From: Pseudomonas hunanensis | Lineage (GTDB): Bacteria; Pseudomonadota; Gammaproteobacteria; Pseudomonadales; Pseudomonadaceae | Direction of reading: 5' to 3' | NCBI RefSeq assembly: GCF_013393325.1 | Contig: NZ_QJRC01000084.1 | Span: 124,001 to 188,000, forward strand | DNA: 64,000 nucleotides | Shown here: in pieces, positions 47,819-60,212 of the stretch | Layout: every line of letters begins with the position of its first letter | Position numbering within the stretch: position 1 is the stretch's first letter | Program-made: the position numbers and the translations under genes | Notes under the pieces: generated by a model | Told to the model about the DNA's origin: nothing | Seen by the model: the letters and a program-made list of their open reading frames with translations, nothing else | The model's database searches: none

Positions 47819-47864
47819 GCCTGTGAGATCGAGCGCCACCCGCGCGGCGCTCGATCTCACAGGC
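47819..47864. repeat. Perfect 19-bp inverted repeat between psd and serB
   Basis: gcctgtgagatcgagcgcc (47819-47837), an 8-nt loop and ggcgctcgatctcacaggc (47846-47864). The arms are perfectly complementary. It separates two convergent genes and probably terminates both. It may be a member of a dispersed repeat family rather than a unique terminator. Confidence 0.8.
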
Positions 47865-47884
47865 ACTGAAGATACAACGACAAA

Positions 47885-49099
47885 CTAGCCGCGCGCGTCG
47901 CGGTCGCGTAGGCCCAGCAGGTACAGCACGCCATCCAGCCCCAGGGTAGAAATAGCCTGCTTGGCCGATTGGCGCACCAGCGGCTTGGCACGGAACGCGA
48001 CACCCAGCCCAGCCAGCGACAGCATCGGCAGGTCGTTGGCACCATCCCCCACGGCAATGGTCTGCTCCAGCTGCAAGCCTTCTTCGTTGGCCAGCTTTTG
48101 CAACAGCTCGGCTTTGCGCTGGGCGTCGACGATCGGCTCTACCGCCACCCCGGTCACCTTGCCATCGACCACTTCCAGCTCGTTGGCGAACACATAGTCG
48201 ATACCCAGGCGCGCCTGCACCTGGCGGGCGAAGTAGGTAAAGCCACCGGACAGGATCGCAGTCTTGTAACCCAGGCGCTTGAGCTCGGCGAACAGGTTTT
48301 CGGCACCCTCGGTCAGGCGCAGCGAGGCACCGATTTCGTCCAGCACCCCCACATCCAGGCCCTTGAGCAGCGCCATGCGCTCCTTGAAACTGGCGCGGAA
48401 ATCCAGCTCCCCGCGCATGGCACGCTCGGTGATCGCCGCGACCTGCTCGCCCACACCGGCCGCCTTGGCCAGCTCGTCGATGACTTCAGCCTCAATCAGC
48501 GTGGAATCCATGTCGAACACGGCCAGGCGGCGGTTGCGGCGGAACAGGTCGTCTTTCTGGAAGGCGATGTCGATGCTCAGCGCTTCAGCCAAGGCAAAGA
48601 AATCGGCACGCAGGGCCTGGGCATCGCTCGGTACGCCGCGCACGGAAATCTCGACGGCTGCCTTGCCCTTGTCGGTTTCGGCGTCCAGCGCCACACGGGC
48701 CGACAGGCGCTCGATGCGCTCGATGGTCAGGCCGTACTGGCTGATCACCGCACTCACCCGCTGCAACTGCTCGGGGGTGATCTTGCGGCTGAGCAGCGTA
48801 ACGATGTGGCGCGCTTCGCCATGGCCATCGGCCCAGTGCTGGTAATCCGCCTCGGAAATAGGGGTGTAGCGGGCCTGCAGGTTCAGCTCGTGGGCCTTGG
48901 CCTGCACGCTTTGCAGCAGGGCAGTCGCCACTTCGTTGTCCGGGATATCGACCAGGATGCCAAACGACAAGGTGCCGTGCATGACCGCCAGGCCGATGTC
49001 GAGGATACTCACACCGCCCTGCAGCAGGACGCCGGTGATAGCCGCAGTGAGACCGGGACGGTCCTCACCGGTGATGTTGATCAGGACGATTTCGCGCAC
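47885..49099 (-). CDS. serB: Phosphoserine phosphatase SerB
   Basis: Last step of serine synthesis. It has 404 residues from GTG 49099 (MREIVLINITGEDRPGLTAA), with GGAG 8 nt upstream; an 11-codon extension upstream is not conserved. Two tandem ACT-like domains (about 1-180) precede the HAD phosphatase with nucleophile motif FDMDSTLIEAEVIDELA, AILSGGFTYFA and VGDGANDLPML. The long N-terminal ACT part is typical of pseudomonad SerB. Confidence 0.96.
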   Translation of the reverse strand: MREIVLINITGEDRPGLTAAITGVLLQGGVSILDIGLAVMHGTLSFGILVDIPDNEVATALLQSVQAKAHELNLQARYTPISEADYQHWADGHGEARHIVTLLSRKITPEQLQRVSAVISQYGLTIERIERLSARVALDAETDKGKAAVEISVRGVPSDAQALRADFFALAEALSIDIAFQKDDLFRRNRRLAVFDMDSTLIEAEVIDELAKAAGVGEQVAAITERAMRGELDFRASFKERMALLKGLDVGVLDEIGASLRLTEGAENLFAELKRLGYKTAILSGGFTYFARQVQARLGIDYVFANELEVVDGKVTGVAVEPIVDAQRKAELLQKLANEEGLQLEQTIAVGDGANDLPMLSLAGLGVAFRAKPLVRQSAKQAISTLGLDGVLYLLGLRDRDARG

Positions 49100-49233
49100 A
49101 ACCTGGCTCCGACTTCGATGAAAAATGCGCATTCTACCGATTTTCCATGACCATCGGGCGCCAACGATACTTTGCCGACAAAACCCGGCTCGCTATACTC
49201 CCCCCACTTTCATGCCATTAAGAGCCGAGCTCA

Positions 49234-50694
49234 GTGAACCGGCCCACGCCAGTCAAACCAGATAACTTCTTCCTGATGATCTATCGTGCCCTGAGTCAAC
49301 GTCGCGTGCCGCTGGCACTGCGCATCGCCTGCACCAACATCTTCCTGGTGGCGCTGGCGCTGGTGATCTACGCCTGCGTGATGGGCCTGCAGTTCAAGCA
49401 GGCCATGCATGAGCAGGCCGATGCCCTGGGGCAGAGCCTGACCACCCAGACTGCCACGTCGGCAACCGAGCTGCTGGTGTCGAACGACATCCTCAGCCTC
49501 AATGTGCTGCTCGGCAACCTGGTGAAAAACCCGCTGGTGGCCCATGCGGCGATCTACAGCGTGGACAACCGTATCCTCGCCGAAGCTGGCCAGCGCCCGC
49601 GCAACAGCCTGTTGGGCGAAGCCGAAGGCCTGTACCAGACCAAGATCACCTTCCAGGACGTGACAGCCGGGCAGTTGCGCATCAGCCTGGACATGAGCCA
49701 GTTCCAGCAGCCGATGTTGATCAGCCTGCAGAGCATGGGCATTCTGGCCGCGATTCTGCTGGCCCTGGCCTTGGCCCTGAGCTTGCGTCAAGGCCGCTAC
49801 ATCACCCTGCCGCTGCTGCAACTGCGGGTATGGCTGCGCGACCCACAGCCCTATACCCCGGCCACCGACCGCCAGGACGAGATTGGCGACATCGCCCGCC
49901 AGCTGCATGCACGCCTGGCTCCACCGCCGCCGCCAGAACCAGAGCTCGAGGAAGACGACGACGAGTCGTTTGACGACCTGCACGAAGCTGCCCCCCCCGC
50001 CAAGGCCGCGCCGCGCGCCAAGGTTGTCGCCGTGGAAGACGAGCATGACGACGAAGCCTTCGCCGGCCTGCTGGACGACGACCCTGCGCCCAAAGCCGCC
50101 GCGCTGGTCGAGTCCGATGAGCCGCAGTACAGCGCCGTACTGGCCGTGCAGCTGGGCTCGCAGGAGCAACTGCGCCGCCTGCCACGCACACGCCTGACCG
50201 AGCTGACCGAGCGCTACCGCGACTGCCTGGAGCACGCGGCCTCACTCTACGACGGCGAAACCCACACGCTCGACGATGGCAGCACCCTGGTGCTGTTCCA
50301 CAGCCGCGAGTGTGGCGAAGACTATCTGACCAACGCCATTTGTTGCGGCGAGCTGTTGCGCGCCCTGGGCCATGCTCTGCAGATCGAAGTGGCCGACAGC
50401 GGCATCACCTTGCAGCTGCAACTGGGCCTGGTGCTGGGCAACGACCTGCATGGGCTGGAACTGGTTGATCTGCTGATGGCCGAGAAGGTTCAGGATGCTT
50501 TGGCACTGTCGCAGCACAGCCGCAACCTGTTGTTGGTGGAGCGGCAGATCAGCGATGACGCGCTGATTCGTCAGCGCGCCCGCATTCGTCCGATTGCCAG
50601 CCCAGAAGGCGCCTGCTGCGTGGAGCGCCTGATGGAGCCCTACCCGTCGATGCTGGAACGGCAGCTGGCGCGGATGCACGAGCGCAGGGCCTGA
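49234..50694 (+). CDS. AhpA/YtjB family membrane protein
   Basis: A 486-residue membrane protein divergent from serB, as its relative YtjB (Smp) is adjacent to serB in E. coli. One helix at about 27-50 (IACTNIFLVALALVIYACVM), a periplasmic domain with VAHAAIYSVDNRILAEAG, and a second helix at about 167-190. A long acidic and proline-rich linker follows (about 230-290, with PPPPPEPELEEDDDESFDD). The C-terminal cytoplasmic domain (295-480) has the outline of a nucleotide cyclase fold but no catalytic motif I can recognise. The start is GTG 49234 with a weak ribosome binding site; ATG 49276 is an alternative. Function unknown. Confidence 0.8.
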   Translation: MNRPTPVKPDNFFLMIYRALSQRRVPLALRIACTNIFLVALALVIYACVMGLQFKQAMHEQADALGQSLTTQTATSATELLVSNDILSLNVLLGNLVKNPLVAHAAIYSVDNRILAEAGQRPRNSLLGEAEGLYQTKITFQDVTAGQLRISLDMSQFQQPMLISLQSMGILAAILLALALALSLRQGRYITLPLLQLRVWLRDPQPYTPATDRQDEIGDIARQLHARLAPPPPPEPELEEDDDESFDDLHEAAPPAKAAPRAKVVAVEDEHDDEAFAGLLDDDPAPKAAALVESDEPQYSAVLAVQLGSQEQLRRLPRTRLTELTERYRDCLEHAASLYDGETHTLDDGSTLVLFHSRECGEDYLTNAICCGELLRALGHALQIEVADSGITLQLQLGLVLGNDLHGLELVDLLMAEKVQDALALSQHSRNLLLVERQISDDALIRQRARIRPIASPEGACCVERLMEPYPSMLERQLARMHERRA

Positions 50695-50724
50695 CAGCTA
50701 TGGAAGCGGCCTCTCTGTAGAGGC

Positions 50725-50755
50725 AAAAAAAAGCCCGCATGATCGCGGGCTTTTT
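50725..50755. terminator. Bidirectional Rho-independent terminator
   Basis: gcccgc, atgatc loop and gcgggc with eight A residues on the left and five T on the right. It serves both the AhpA-like gene and the convergent lipoprotein gene. Confidence 0.9.
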
Positions 50756-50772
50756 CGTACCTGGCAGTTCGA

Positions 50773-51483
50773 TCAGAACCGATAAACTTCCATATCGGTA
50801 CGAATCGGGGAGGCCATCGGGATCTTGGATTTCTCCGGTGCCTTCTTCACCTGTACCGGCGCAGCGGGCTTTTTAGGCGACTCTTCGGCAATCGCCGGCT
50901 GGTTGGCCAGCGGCTTCAGCGCTGTGCTCAGCTGTTCGGCCAGCTTCTGCAGCAGTTGGCCCTGAGCCTGAACCTGCGACGATTCGCTGCCCTCGTGCGG
51001 CTGTTCGAGGTGAACGATACGGTTGTCACGCACATGGCCACGGCGGTCGAGCAGACGCCACTGGGCATCCAGTATGGCCGGCTGATCCTTGCCCGAGTCC
51101 AGGCGAGTGATCGACAACAACACCTGCACGTCCGGGCTGAAGCCCGTGGTCGCCGGTGCCAGCACAACGCGTTGGCTGTCCAGACGCCAGGCCAGTTGGC
51201 GCACCAGCAGTTGGTCGATATCCGACGAAAGGCTGCCAGCCCAACGGCCGTCGGTCGCCGCACTCAGGCTGCCATCGGCTTGACGCTGCAGAAAGGTTTC
51301 ACGCTGCAGGTAATCGGCCACCGATACCGGGCCGAGCACCACGGCCATGCCCGCACTCTGCGAAGGCTGGCCAGGATCACCACTGTCGAGCTGGTACAGG
51401 GCAACCGGCTGATGCATGGTGCACCCGCCAAGGCCCAGCAGGCCAGTCATCAACAGCGCAAATGGAAGGCGCAGAAATTTCAT
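50773..51483 (-). CDS. PqiC/YmbA-type ABC transport auxiliary lipoprotein
   Basis: A 236-residue lipoprotein with signal peptide MKFLRLPFALLMTGLLGLGG and lipobox LGGC. The mature part starts CTMHQPVALYQLDSG and continues with VLGPVSVADYLQRETFL and LSSDIDQLLVRQLAWRLDSQ, the pattern of the ABC-type auxiliary lipoprotein family that bridges MCE transporters. A Lys/Pro-rich tail ends DMEVYRF. No MCE or permease genes are adjacent, so its partner must be elsewhere. Two ATG codons in a row (51486, 51483) are possible starts. Confidence 0.82.
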   Translation of the reverse strand: MKFLRLPFALLMTGLLGLGGCTMHQPVALYQLDSGDPGQPSQSAGMAVVLGPVSVADYLQRETFLQRQADGSLSAATDGRWAGSLSSDIDQLLVRQLAWRLDSQRVVLAPATTGFSPDVQVLLSITRLDSGKDQPAILDAQWRLLDRRGHVRDNRIVHLEQPHEGSESSQVQAQGQLLQKLAEQLSTALKPLANQPAIAEESPKKPAAPVQVKKAPEKSKIPMASPIRTDMEVYRF

Positions 51484-51615
51484 CATCCCATCCAGGCGGC
51501 CGCCACAAGGCACACCGCAGTGATACATGTAGATTCAAACGGGCACACGACTACGTCGGCACCGCAAGGGCCATATCATCCGCGAAATAACCGTCCGACT
51601 CCAGCATTTCTGCCC

Positions 51616-51640
51616 GGAACGGCGCTGAAATTGCCGTTCC
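51616..51640 (-). terminator. Hairpin downstream of parC
   Basis: ggaacggc and gccgttcc pair around a 9-nt loop, 16 bp beyond the parC stop. No U-run. The rest of 51484-51655 holds nothing else I can support. Confidence 0.45.
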
Positions 51641-51655
51641 AGACATTTCTGGTCG

Positions 51656-54439
<2,784 letters not shown>

Positions 54440-54443
<4 letters not shown>

Positions 54444-55426
54444 GGCTTGGCGCTCCAGCCGCCTTGCGGCGCATCAAAACGCCAGACGATCGGGCGGGTT
54501 TCGCCATCGGCGCGGGCGCCGTTGTTGTTGTCCAGGCCGATCCAGGCGCCCTTGGCATCGATCACCAGTGCTTCGGCAAGGCCAAACGGCTGCGAATAGC
54601 GGCGTGATTCCACCAGCGCATCGGCAGCGAACGACCAGCAACGCTCGACCTTGCCACTGTCGGCATCCCGCCGGCACACCCGGTAGGCGTTACGTTCGAG
54701 GGTAAACAGCTTGCCCTCGTACCAGGCCAGGTCGGCGAAATCGCGCGACAAGGCCCGGGCATCGGGCATTTGCGCCGGCTGCATCTCGACCCCGGCCTCG
54801 CTCAGCAGCACGCAACTACGCCCGCAGGTCCATACCGATTGCTGGCGCTCGATAGCCACCAGGCCGCGGCGTTCACGCTCGGCGGCCAGCCACAGACGGT
54901 CCCCCGCCGGGTTGATCGCCAAGCCTTCGAACAGGGCATTGAAGTTCAGCAACATGCCACTGGCCCGGGCCTGACGCACCATGGCCGGGTCGATCTTCAA
55001 CCAGTCCGGCTCGCCTTGCAGCGGCAATTGCAGCACCGCGGCATGGGCTTCACTGACCAGGTACAGGTTACCCGCCTGGTCACAGGTGATGCCTTCGAAA
55101 TCCAGCTCGCCACCGCGAATGTACGACGCTGCCCAGTTGCGCGACTTCAGCCCCCACGGCAGGCCGCTTTCCGGCGGCGTTGGCGGGGTGAAGGTAAGCG
55201 GTTGTGCGCGCCAGGTGGTGTTCTGCTGGTCGAAGCGGTAAATGCGGTCGTCGTCGCGATCGGAAACACCCCACAGCCCGCCCCGACATTGCGCCAGGCC
55301 AGACAGGTTGCCACCGCGCATGCCATCGATCGGGTGCTCGCCACTGAGCTTCAGCTCTGGCCAGTTGCCCGCCAGGCAAGGCAGGGCAACCAGCGCAAGG
55401 CAAACGGCAAGTACTTGCCGAATCAA
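54440..55426 (-). CDS. Exported esterase-like phytase family protein
   Basis: A 328-residue secreted protein. The start is a TTG at 55426 that overlaps the parE stop (TTGA) and has GAGG 7 nt upstream; it gives a clean signal peptide MIRQVLAVCLALVALPCLA and mature start GNWPELKLSG. The mature part is a beta-propeller-like fold of the 'esterase-like activity of phytase' group: GNLSGLAQCRGGLWGVSDRD, DFEGITCDQAGNLYLVSE, LFEGLAINPAGDRLWLAAER, ALVIDAKGAWIGLDNN. Many cysteines suggest disulfides. The true substrate is unknown. Confidence 0.82.
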
Positions 55427-57327
55427 ACCATGACCTCGGCCAGGTTGCCTTTGGTTTCCAGCCAACTCTTGCGGTCACCGGCGCGTTTCTTGGCCAGCAG
55501 CTTGTCCATCAGCTCGCAGGTGGCCTCCACGTCATCCAGGGTCAGCTGCACCAGGCGCCGGGTGTTCGGGTCCATGGTGGTTTCGCGCAGCTGTGGCGGG
55601 TTCATCTCGCCCAGGCCCTTGAAGCGGGTGACCTGCGGCTTGCCGCGCTTCTTCTCGGCCACCAGGCGGTCGAGAATGCCGTCACGCTCGGCTTCGTCGA
55701 GGGCGTAGTAGATTTCCTTGCCAAGGTCGATGCGGTACAGCGGCGGCATGGCCACGTACACATGCCCGGCCTCGACCAGCGCACGGAAGTGCTGGACGAA
55801 CAGCGCGCACAGCAGCGTGGCGATGTGCAGCCCGTCGGAGTCGGCGTCGGCGAGGATGCAGATCTTGCCGTAGCGCAGCTGCGCAAGGTCGGTGGCACCC
55901 GGATCTACGCCGATGGCCACGGCAATGTTATGCACTTCCTGGCTGGCCAGGACTTCGCCACCGTCCACTTCCCAGGTGTTGAGGATCTTGCCGCGCAGCG
56001 GCAGGATGGCCTGGAACTCCTTGTCCCGCGCCTGCTTGGCCGAGCCACCTGCCGAGTCACCCTCAACCAGGAACAGTTCGGCACGCATCGGGTCCTGGCC
56101 GGCGCAATCGGCCAGCTTGCCAGGCAGTGCCGGGCCCTGGGTGATGCGCTTGCGTTCGACCTTTTTACTGGCCTTGAGGCGGCGCCCGGCGTTGCTGATG
56201 GCCAGCTCTGCCAGTTGCATGCCCAGCTCGGGGTGGGCGTTGAGCCAAAGGCTGAAGGCGTCCTTGACCACGCCGGAAACGAACGCGGCCGCCTCGCGCG
56301 ATGACAGGCGCTCTTTGGTCTGCCCAGAGAACTGCGGCTCCTGCATTTTCATCGAGAGCACGAAGGAAATGCGCTCCCAGATGTCCTCTGGCGCAAGCTT
56401 CACGCCACGCGGCAGCAAATTGCGGAACTCGCAGAACTCACGCATGGCATCCAGCAGGCCCTGACGCAAGCCGTTGACATGGGTGCCGCCCTGAGCGGTG
56501 GGGATCAGGTTGACGTAGCTTTCCTGGATGCTGTCGCCACCTTCTGGCAACCACAGCAACGCCCAGTCCACGGCTTCCTTGTTGCCAGCCAGGCTGCCGC
56601 AGAACGGCTCGTCGGGCAGACGCTGGAATTCGCTGACCGAATCGACCAGGTAAGAACGCAGGCCATCTTCATAATGCCACTCGACCTTCTCGCCGCTGGC
56701 CTTGTCCTCGAAGGTGACCAGCAGGCCCGGGCACAGTACTGCCTTGGCCTTGAGCACGTGCTTGAGGCGGCTGATGGAGAACTTGGCCGAGTCGAAGTAC
56801 TTGGGGTCGGGGCTGAAGTACACGCTGGTGCCGGTGTTGCGCTTGCCGACCGAGCCGACCACTTCCAGCTCGCTGGCCTTGAAGCCGTCGGCGAACGTCA
56901 TCTGGTATTCGTTGCCGTCACGTTTGACACGCACGCGCACCTGGGTCGACAGGGCGTTGACCACCGAAATGCCCACACCATGCAGGCCGCCAGAAAACTG
57001 GTAGTTCTTGTTGGAGAACTTGCCGCCAGCGTGCAGCTTGGTGAGGATCAGCTCGACCCCGGACACGCCCTCTTCCGGGTGGATGTCCACCGGCATGCCA
57101 CGGCCGTCGTCGCTGACTTCCAGCGAGTGGTCGGCATGCAGGATGACCTGCACCGAACGCGCGTGGCCGGCCAGGGCTTCGTCGACACTGTTGTCGATGA
57201 CTTCCTGGGCCAGGTGGTTGGGGCGGCTGGTATCGGTGTACATGCCCGGCCGCTTGCGGACCGGGTCAAGGCCCGAGAGGACTTCGATGGCGTCTGCGTT
57301 ATAGGCGCTAGCGCTGGGATTGGCCAT
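55423..57327 (-). CDS. parE: DNA topoisomerase IV subunit B
   Basis: ATPase subunit of topoisomerase IV. It has 634 residues, the usual ParE length. The GHKL ATPase has EVIDNSVDEALAG, DDGRGMPVD and GGLHGVGISVVNALS. The transducer domain has QGGTHVNGLR. The TOPRIM domain carries EGDSAGGSAKQARDKEFQAI and the metal triad in DADSDGLHI. It is the fourth gene of the conserved nudF-yqiB-cpdA-yqiA-parE string, here followed by two exported enzymes and parC. Confidence 0.98.
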   Translation of the reverse strand: MANPSASAYNADAIEVLSGLDPVRKRPGMYTDTSRPNHLAQEVIDNSVDEALAGHARSVQVILHADHSLEVSDDGRGMPVDIHPEEGVSGVELILTKLHAGGKFSNKNYQFSGGLHGVGISVVNALSTQVRVRVKRDGNEYQMTFADGFKASELEVVGSVGKRNTGTSVYFSPDPKYFDSAKFSISRLKHVLKAKAVLCPGLLVTFEDKASGEKVEWHYEDGLRSYLVDSVSEFQRLPDEPFCGSLAGNKEAVDWALLWLPEGGDSIQESYVNLIPTAQGGTHVNGLRQGLLDAMREFCEFRNLLPRGVKLAPEDIWERISFVLSMKMQEPQFSGQTKERLSSREAAAFVSGVVKDAFSLWLNAHPELGMQLAELAISNAGRRLKASKKVERKRITQGPALPGKLADCAGQDPMRAELFLVEGDSAGGSAKQARDKEFQAILPLRGKILNTWEVDGGEVLASQEVHNIAVAIGVDPGATDLAQLRYGKICILADADSDGLHIATLLCALFVQHFRALVEAGHVYVAMPPLYRIDLGKEIYYALDEAERDGILDRLVAEKKRGKPQVTRFKGLGEMNPPQLRETTMDPNTRRLVQLTLDDVEATCELMDKLLAKKRAGDRKSWLETKGNLAEVMV

Positions 57328-57361
57328 AGGGTCTCGTCGTCAGTCTGGTGAGTGCAAAAAG

Positions 57362-57970
57362 TCAAAATACAGAAAAATCGAGCGCAGCATACTGCCCACG
57401 GGCAATGCCGGCGAACGCCAACAGTGCCGGCAGGCGCTCGGCGAAGCCTTGGAAGCTGTGGTCGCCACCGGCCTGAATGCGCAGGGCACAAGCACGGTAA
57501 TAGCGCTCGGCGTGGCGATAGTCCAGGGTTTCATCGGCGGTCTGCAGCCACACTTGATAGCGGCTGGCATCTACCGGGGCCGGCACTTCCAGCTCGGCCA
57601 GTGCCTGCACGTGGTCGTGGGTCAGCTCCCAGGTTTCACCGCTGTAGTGATTGCGCTGGGTGCCCAGGTAACCGTCGAAATGCTTGTGCGGGGTTACCGC
57701 CGGGTTGACCAGCAACGCCTTGAGGCCATGGCGCTCGGCCAGATGGGTGGCATAGTAGCCGCCGAGCGAACTGCCCACCAACAGTGGCGCACCAAGTTCG
57801 GCGATGGCCGCTTCGAGCTGGGCGATGGCCTGGCGTGGGTGGTGGTGCAAGGCGGGCACACGTAGCTGGGCCGACAAGCCCAGTTGCTGCATCACGGCTT
57901 CGAGCTGGCGCGCCTTGGTCGAAAGCGGCGAGCTGTTGAAGCCATGGATATAGAGGATGGAACCCGACAT
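57362..57970 (-). CDS. yqiA: YqiA-type alpha/beta-hydrolase esterase
   Basis: A 202-residue esterase of the UPF0227 family. The N-terminal strand SILYIHGFNSSPLSTKA forms the oxyanion hole and the nucleophile elbow is VGSSLGGYYATHLAE. An Asp (around LQTADETLDY) and the His in GGDHSFQGF complete the triad. It acts on short-chain acyl esters in E. coli. It is placed 34 bp upstream of parE, as in E. coli. Confidence 0.94.
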   Translation of the reverse strand: MSGSILYIHGFNSSPLSTKARQLEAVMQQLGLSAQLRVPALHHHPRQAIAQLEAAIAELGAPLLVGSSLGGYYATHLAERHGLKALLVNPAVTPHKHFDGYLGTQRNHYSGETWELTHDHVQALAELEVPAPVDASRYQVWLQTADETLDYRHAERYYRACALRIQAGGDHSFQGFAERLPALLAFAGIARGQYAALDFSVF

Positions 57971-58080
57971 GCTGCCCCCGGAATCTGTGGCTTCGCGCCT
58001 GATGGTGCGGGCGCAGGGACGCGCAGTGTAGCGCGTTCGCCGGGTTTTGACGCAGTGTCACGGGTTTCGCAACAATTTCT

Positions 58081-58881
58081 TCAATACCCTGGGCTATCGA
58101 AGTCGAGTTTCACAGCGAAGTCCAGCGCCCGCTCCACCCCGGTTTCCAGCCGCCCGTCGGCATGCAGACGCAACCAGCGGTAGCCCGGCTGCTCTTCGCT
58201 CACTTTGAAGTCTTCGCTGCGTGCGGCGAACTGGATACAGGTCGACGGAGTAGCCAGCAAGCGCCGCCCCCCGCGTACTTCATCCCACTCCTGATGCACA
58301 TGCCCCCACAGCAAGGCCCGCACCTGTGGATAACCCTCGACAATGTCGAACAGCGCCTGGGCATTGCGCAAGCCGATCGGCGCGATCCAGGCGCAGCCAA
58401 TGTCCACCGGCTGATGGTGGAAACACACCAGGCAATGCCGCTCGCCCGCATCTTTCAAGGCTTCTTTCAACACGGCCAACTGGCCATCTTCGAGAAACCC
58501 GTGGGTAGCGCCGTGCACGGCGGTGTTGAGCATGATGACGCGCCACGTACCCATATCGGTGACCGCTTGTACCAGCTCTGGCGCCACGTGCGCCATCACC
58601 TGGGCCTCGTCATGGTTGCCCGGCAACCAGCGGGTGGGCGCGGCAAACGTTGCGGTCAGTTCACGAAACGCTTCATAGGATGCAACGCTGGCGTCCTGGG
58701 ACAGGTCGCCCGTACACAGCAACAAATCGACAAGCGGCTGCTCGCGCCGCACCTGGGCCACCACATGGCGCAGGCTGTCACGGGTTTTCAGGCCCAGCAT
58801 GCTGCCGGCCGGGTCGGCGAACAGGTGGGCATCAGTCAGTTGCACCACATGCACGGGGCGGGATTGGTCTGGCGGCGACAA
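58081..58881 (-). CDS. cpdA: 3',5'-cyclic-AMP phosphodiesterase CpdA
   Basis: Calcineurin-like metallophosphoesterase that lowers cyclic AMP. It has 266 residues. The start is a TTG (58881), 7 nt after GGAG, giving MSPPDQSRPVHVVQLTDAHL; an ATG close by is in another frame. Metal-binding motifs are QLTDAHLFAD, LLCTGDLSQDAS, PGNHDEAQ, CFHHQPVDIG and WGHVHQEWDE. It lies between yqiB and yqiA as in E. coli. Confidence 0.94.
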   Translation of the reverse strand: MSPPDQSRPVHVVQLTDAHLFADPAGSMLGLKTRDSLRHVVAQVRREQPLVDLLLCTGDLSQDASVASYEAFRELTATFAAPTRWLPGNHDEAQVMAHVAPELVQAVTDMGTWRVIMLNTAVHGATHGFLEDGQLAVLKEALKDAGERHCLVCFHHQPVDIGCAWIAPIGLRNAQALFDIVEGYPQVRALLWGHVHQEWDEVRGGRRLLATPSTCIQFAARSEDFKVSEEQPGYRWLRLHADGRLETGVERALDFAVKLDFDSPGY

Positions 58882-58966
58882 CGGCCATCTCCTCGAACGA
58901 TTTCAGCACGAATTATGGCTGCGCGAAGGTCACGAGCAAACACCCGCAACCGACCCACGTCACAAT

Positions 58967-59419
58967 TCAGCGAACACTTGCCAGTTCATGGCCACAGGCC
59001 AGGCAGTGGCTGAGCCATTCACCGAGGAACAGGTTGAGCTGGGCCTTTTCGTCCGGCTGATGCATGGCCGCGTTCGGGTAGGGGTAAATACTGCGCAGGC
59101 GCCGGGTGTGTTCGGCGCTGACCACTTCGGCCATGCGTGCATCGTGATACACCTGCACTTCCAGGTGCGGCACGGGCAACCACGGCAGGCTGTGTTCCTG
59201 GCGCACATGCAGGGTGGTGGTATACGGGCAGGCCAGGACCACGTCGAGTACCAGCACGCCAAGCATCTGGTCGCCCTGGGTCATACCGATACGGCGCGAG
59301 CTTTGAGTGGTGCGCATGTCAGGCAACAGACGCATCAGCCGGGCGTAGTTGGCCTCGCAGGCTGCCTGCAGCCCGACCAGGTCGACTCGATAGCGCTCAC
59401 GCAGCAGGTTCACTTCCAC
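58967..59419 (-). CDS. yqiB: DUF1249 protein (YqiB-like)
   Basis: A 150-residue soluble protein of the DUF1249 family; function unknown. It has YRVDLVGLQAACEANYARLM, ACPYTTTLHVRQE and LEVQVYHDARMAEVV, and ends with ECH-like CLACGHELASVR. The GTG start at 59419 lies inside the 3' end of nudF (10-nt overlap), with GAGGT upstream. Its constant position between nudF and cpdA suggests a shared role in nucleotide metabolism, which is inference. Confidence 0.88.
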   Translation of the reverse strand: MEVNLLRERYRVDLVGLQAACEANYARLMRLLPDMRTTQSSRRIGMTQGDQMLGVLVLDVVLACPYTTTLHVRQEHSLPWLPVPHLEVQVYHDARMAEVVSAEHTRRLRSIYPYPNAAMHQPDEKAQLNLFLGEWLSHCLACGHELASVR

Positions 59420-60027
59420 ATACCTCGTACTTCGTCACGGTTCAGCGCCAGCCATTGCAGGCCAATGATGGTCGCTGCGTTGCAGATGCGCCCGTCGCGC
59501 ACCGCCTGCAAGGCATCCTCGAACGACCACACACGCACACGGATGTCTTCACCCTCTTCTTCCAGGCCATGCAGGCCGCCCGCGCCCTGGCTGCTGCAAC
59601 GGCCAAGGAACAGGTGAACATATTCGTCACTACCGCCAGGCGACGGGAAGTAACGCGTCATAGGCCACAGGGCGCTGAATGTCAGGCCAGCTTCTTCCTC
59701 AGCTTCGCGGTGAGCGACTTCCTCGGGTTGCTCGTCCTTGTCGATCAGCCCGGCAACCATTTCGATCAGCCAGGGGTTATCGACCTTGTCCAGTGCACCC
59801 ACACGGAACTGTTCGATCAGCACCACTTCATCACGCAACGGGTCGTACGGCAGCACGCACACCGCATCGTGGCGCACGAACAGTTCACGGCTGATCTCGC
59901 GGCCCATGCCCCCGGCAAACAACTCATGGCGCAGGCGAAGCTTGTCGAGCTTGTAAAAGCCCTGGAAGCAATTGGCCCGCTCGATGATTTCGAAGCCCTT
60001 GGGCACTGAGTTCAACGCGTCTGACAT
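59410..60027 (-). CDS. nudF: ADP-ribose pyrophosphatase NudF
   Basis: Hydrolyses ADP-ribose to AMP and ribose 5-phosphate. It has 205 residues from ATG 60027, with GAGGA upstream. The Nudix box is AGLIDKDEQPEEVAHREAEE followed by EAGL. The FPSPGGSDEYVHLFLG segment is typical of ADP-ribose hydrolases of this subgroup. It is the first gene of the leftward string that leads to parE. The 185 bp upstream hold no feature I can support. Confidence 0.95.
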   Translation of the reverse strand: MSDALNSVPKGFEIIERANCFQGFYKLDKLRLRHELFAGGMGREISRELFVRHDAVCVLPYDPLRDEVVLIEQFRVGALDKVDNPWLIEMVAGLIDKDEQPEEVAHREAEEEAGLTFSALWPMTRYFPSPGGSDEYVHLFLGRCSSQGAGGLHGLEEEGEDIRVRVWSFEDALQAVRDGRICNAATIIGLQWLALNRDEVRGMWK

Positions 60028-60212
60028 GGAAATCCTCATTACCTCGAATACTGCTTCGCGCCATCCTACTCTGCACGCCTGCCGGTTTCATCCCTTTCTG
60101 GCAACCGCTGGCGCACTCAGGACAGCAGGTCTTCACTCTGTTAGCTTAGTGGCGAACTGAAGGCCGCGCAGACGGTCAAAGGCCGACTTTTCCCTGTTCT
60201 GCAAGGATCATC

